Virus record (IMG/VR): IMGVR_UViG_3300028840_000775
Span: 1 to 22,611 of that record
From: a virus
Direction: 5' to 3' (one strand)
Length of the DNA: 22,611 nucleotides
The notes beneath the pieces are model-generated. The model was given only the letters and a program-made list of their open reading frames with translations, was not told the origin of the DNA and made no database searches. Below are positions 22,182 through 22,611 of this stretch, one piece after another. Position 1 is the first letter of the stretch. Each line of letters opens with the position of its first letter. Both the position numbers and the translations under genes were made by a program.

Positions 22182-22548
22182 TTCCACCCTCGATAACCTC
22201 CAACGCTACGTCAGGCTTCTTCTCCGGTAAATACACCGCCGGACCCTCTCGCTTCGTGCTCACGTCTATCTTCTGCTCAGACTCCTTCACCGTCATGGTC
22301 CCTAAATACGTGTTCCAGATGGCAGACTTGACGTGCGGAGGCGTCTCATCCAAAAAGCAGAGCCGAATCATCGCTTTATTCAAGGATTCACCATATTCCT
22401 TGGCTAAATCCTCCGCATCCTGCGTGATCTGCTTCTTTAACGCCGCAGAAATGTCCCTTGGCTGCAACTTCGAGGCCGTAGAACCCGGTTTACGCCCGGC
22501 TCCAGCCCTTTTCCCGCCGCCACCCTTCATTCCCTTCTTGCCTGCCAT
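22159..22548 (-). CDS. Putative terminase small subunit
   Basis: A 129-residue protein that probably recognises phage DNA for packaging. The N-terminus is Lys/Gly-rich with GKRAGAGRKPG (residues 13-23), a pattern common at the start of small terminases and similar DNA-binding proteins. A helical middle (DAEDLAKEYGESLNKAMIRL, then PPHVKSAIWNTYLG) resembles an oligomerising helical core, and the C-terminus is Gly/Lys-rich. Position just ahead of the large terminase supports it, although two small genes intervene. The start has AAAAAGG upstream. The call rests on position and composition, so a homing or other DNA-binding protein cannot be excluded. Confidence 0.55.
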   Translation of the reverse strand: MAGKKGMKGGGGKRAGAGRKPGSTASKLQPRDISAALKKQITQDAEDLAKEYGESLNKAMIRLCFLDETPPHVKSAIWNTYLGTMTVKESEQKIDVSTKREGPAVYLPEKKPDVALEVIEGGSGKGKGT

Positions 22549-22611
22549 GTTAAAACCTTTTTGAATGTGAGAAATTAATCATAATACGCAAGCTTCGGTG
22601 CCCACGAGGGG

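Noticed and set aside
22549-22611. Promoter upstream of the small terminase gene
   Set aside because: An AT-rich stretch with TATTAT is present, but I found no matching -35 box at the proper spacing. I list no promoter because the evidence is too thin.

Overview
The window is one end-to-end minus-strand transcription unit from the virion-assembly region of a tailed bacteriophage (Caudoviricetes). The neck and tail genes (adaptor, a second neck protein, nozzle) and the absence of tape-measure, tail-tube or sheath genes point to a short-tailed, podovirus-like particle. The host is unknown. Most starts carry bacterial GGAGG or GGGGG ribosome-binding sites, so a bacterial host is likely. No tRNA, integrase, CRISPR array or insertion sequence is visible. 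All gaps between genes are short and none exceeds 300 bases.

In transcription order (high to low coordinate) the window starts with DNA packaging: a putative small terminase (22548-22159), a hidden 54-residue two-helix membrane protein (22181-22017), a zinc-ribbon protein (22010-21630) and the large terminase (21646-20216). The large terminase has no ATG, GTG or TTG ahead of its Walker A motif and seems to start at an AUC behind a perfect GGAGGA. Next come a small protein and a virion-like protein with a 170-residue tract made only of Thr and Ser (19876-18647). Accessory block A follows: a Cys-rich mini-protein, a family-2 glycosyltransferase, a glycosyltransferase-methyltransferase fusion and a tandem-domain hexapeptide acyltransferase (18638-15484). 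Three small proteins lead to the head module: portal, a hidden 45-residue basic protein, a zinc-ribbon protein, scaffold-like protein, major capsid protein and two paralogous decoration-like proteins (14597-9335). A hairpin terminator sits after the head module (9327-9295).

Accessory block B (9283-4044) holds two Cys-rich mini-proteins, a CmcI-type methyltransferase, a second glycosyltransferase-methyltransferase fusion, a third glycosyltransferase-like protein, two unrelated sulfotransferases and two small unknown proteins. The tail module closes the window: adaptor, a second neck protein, the nozzle, and the start of a likely internal virion/DNA-ejection protein cut by the window edge.

The most interesting feature is a split glycan-tailoring set: four sugar transferase domains, three methyltransferase domains, one double acyltransferase and two sulfotransferases. 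It is inserted at two places in the late structural operon, with no sugar-nucleotide synthesis genes. My inference is that the phage decorates its own virion, the Thr/Ser tract being an obvious candidate acceptor, or remodels a host surface glycan late in infection. A second theme is a recurring junction, ATAGGGGG, at the starts of several accessory genes, usually with the upstream TAG stop codon built into the ribosome-binding site.
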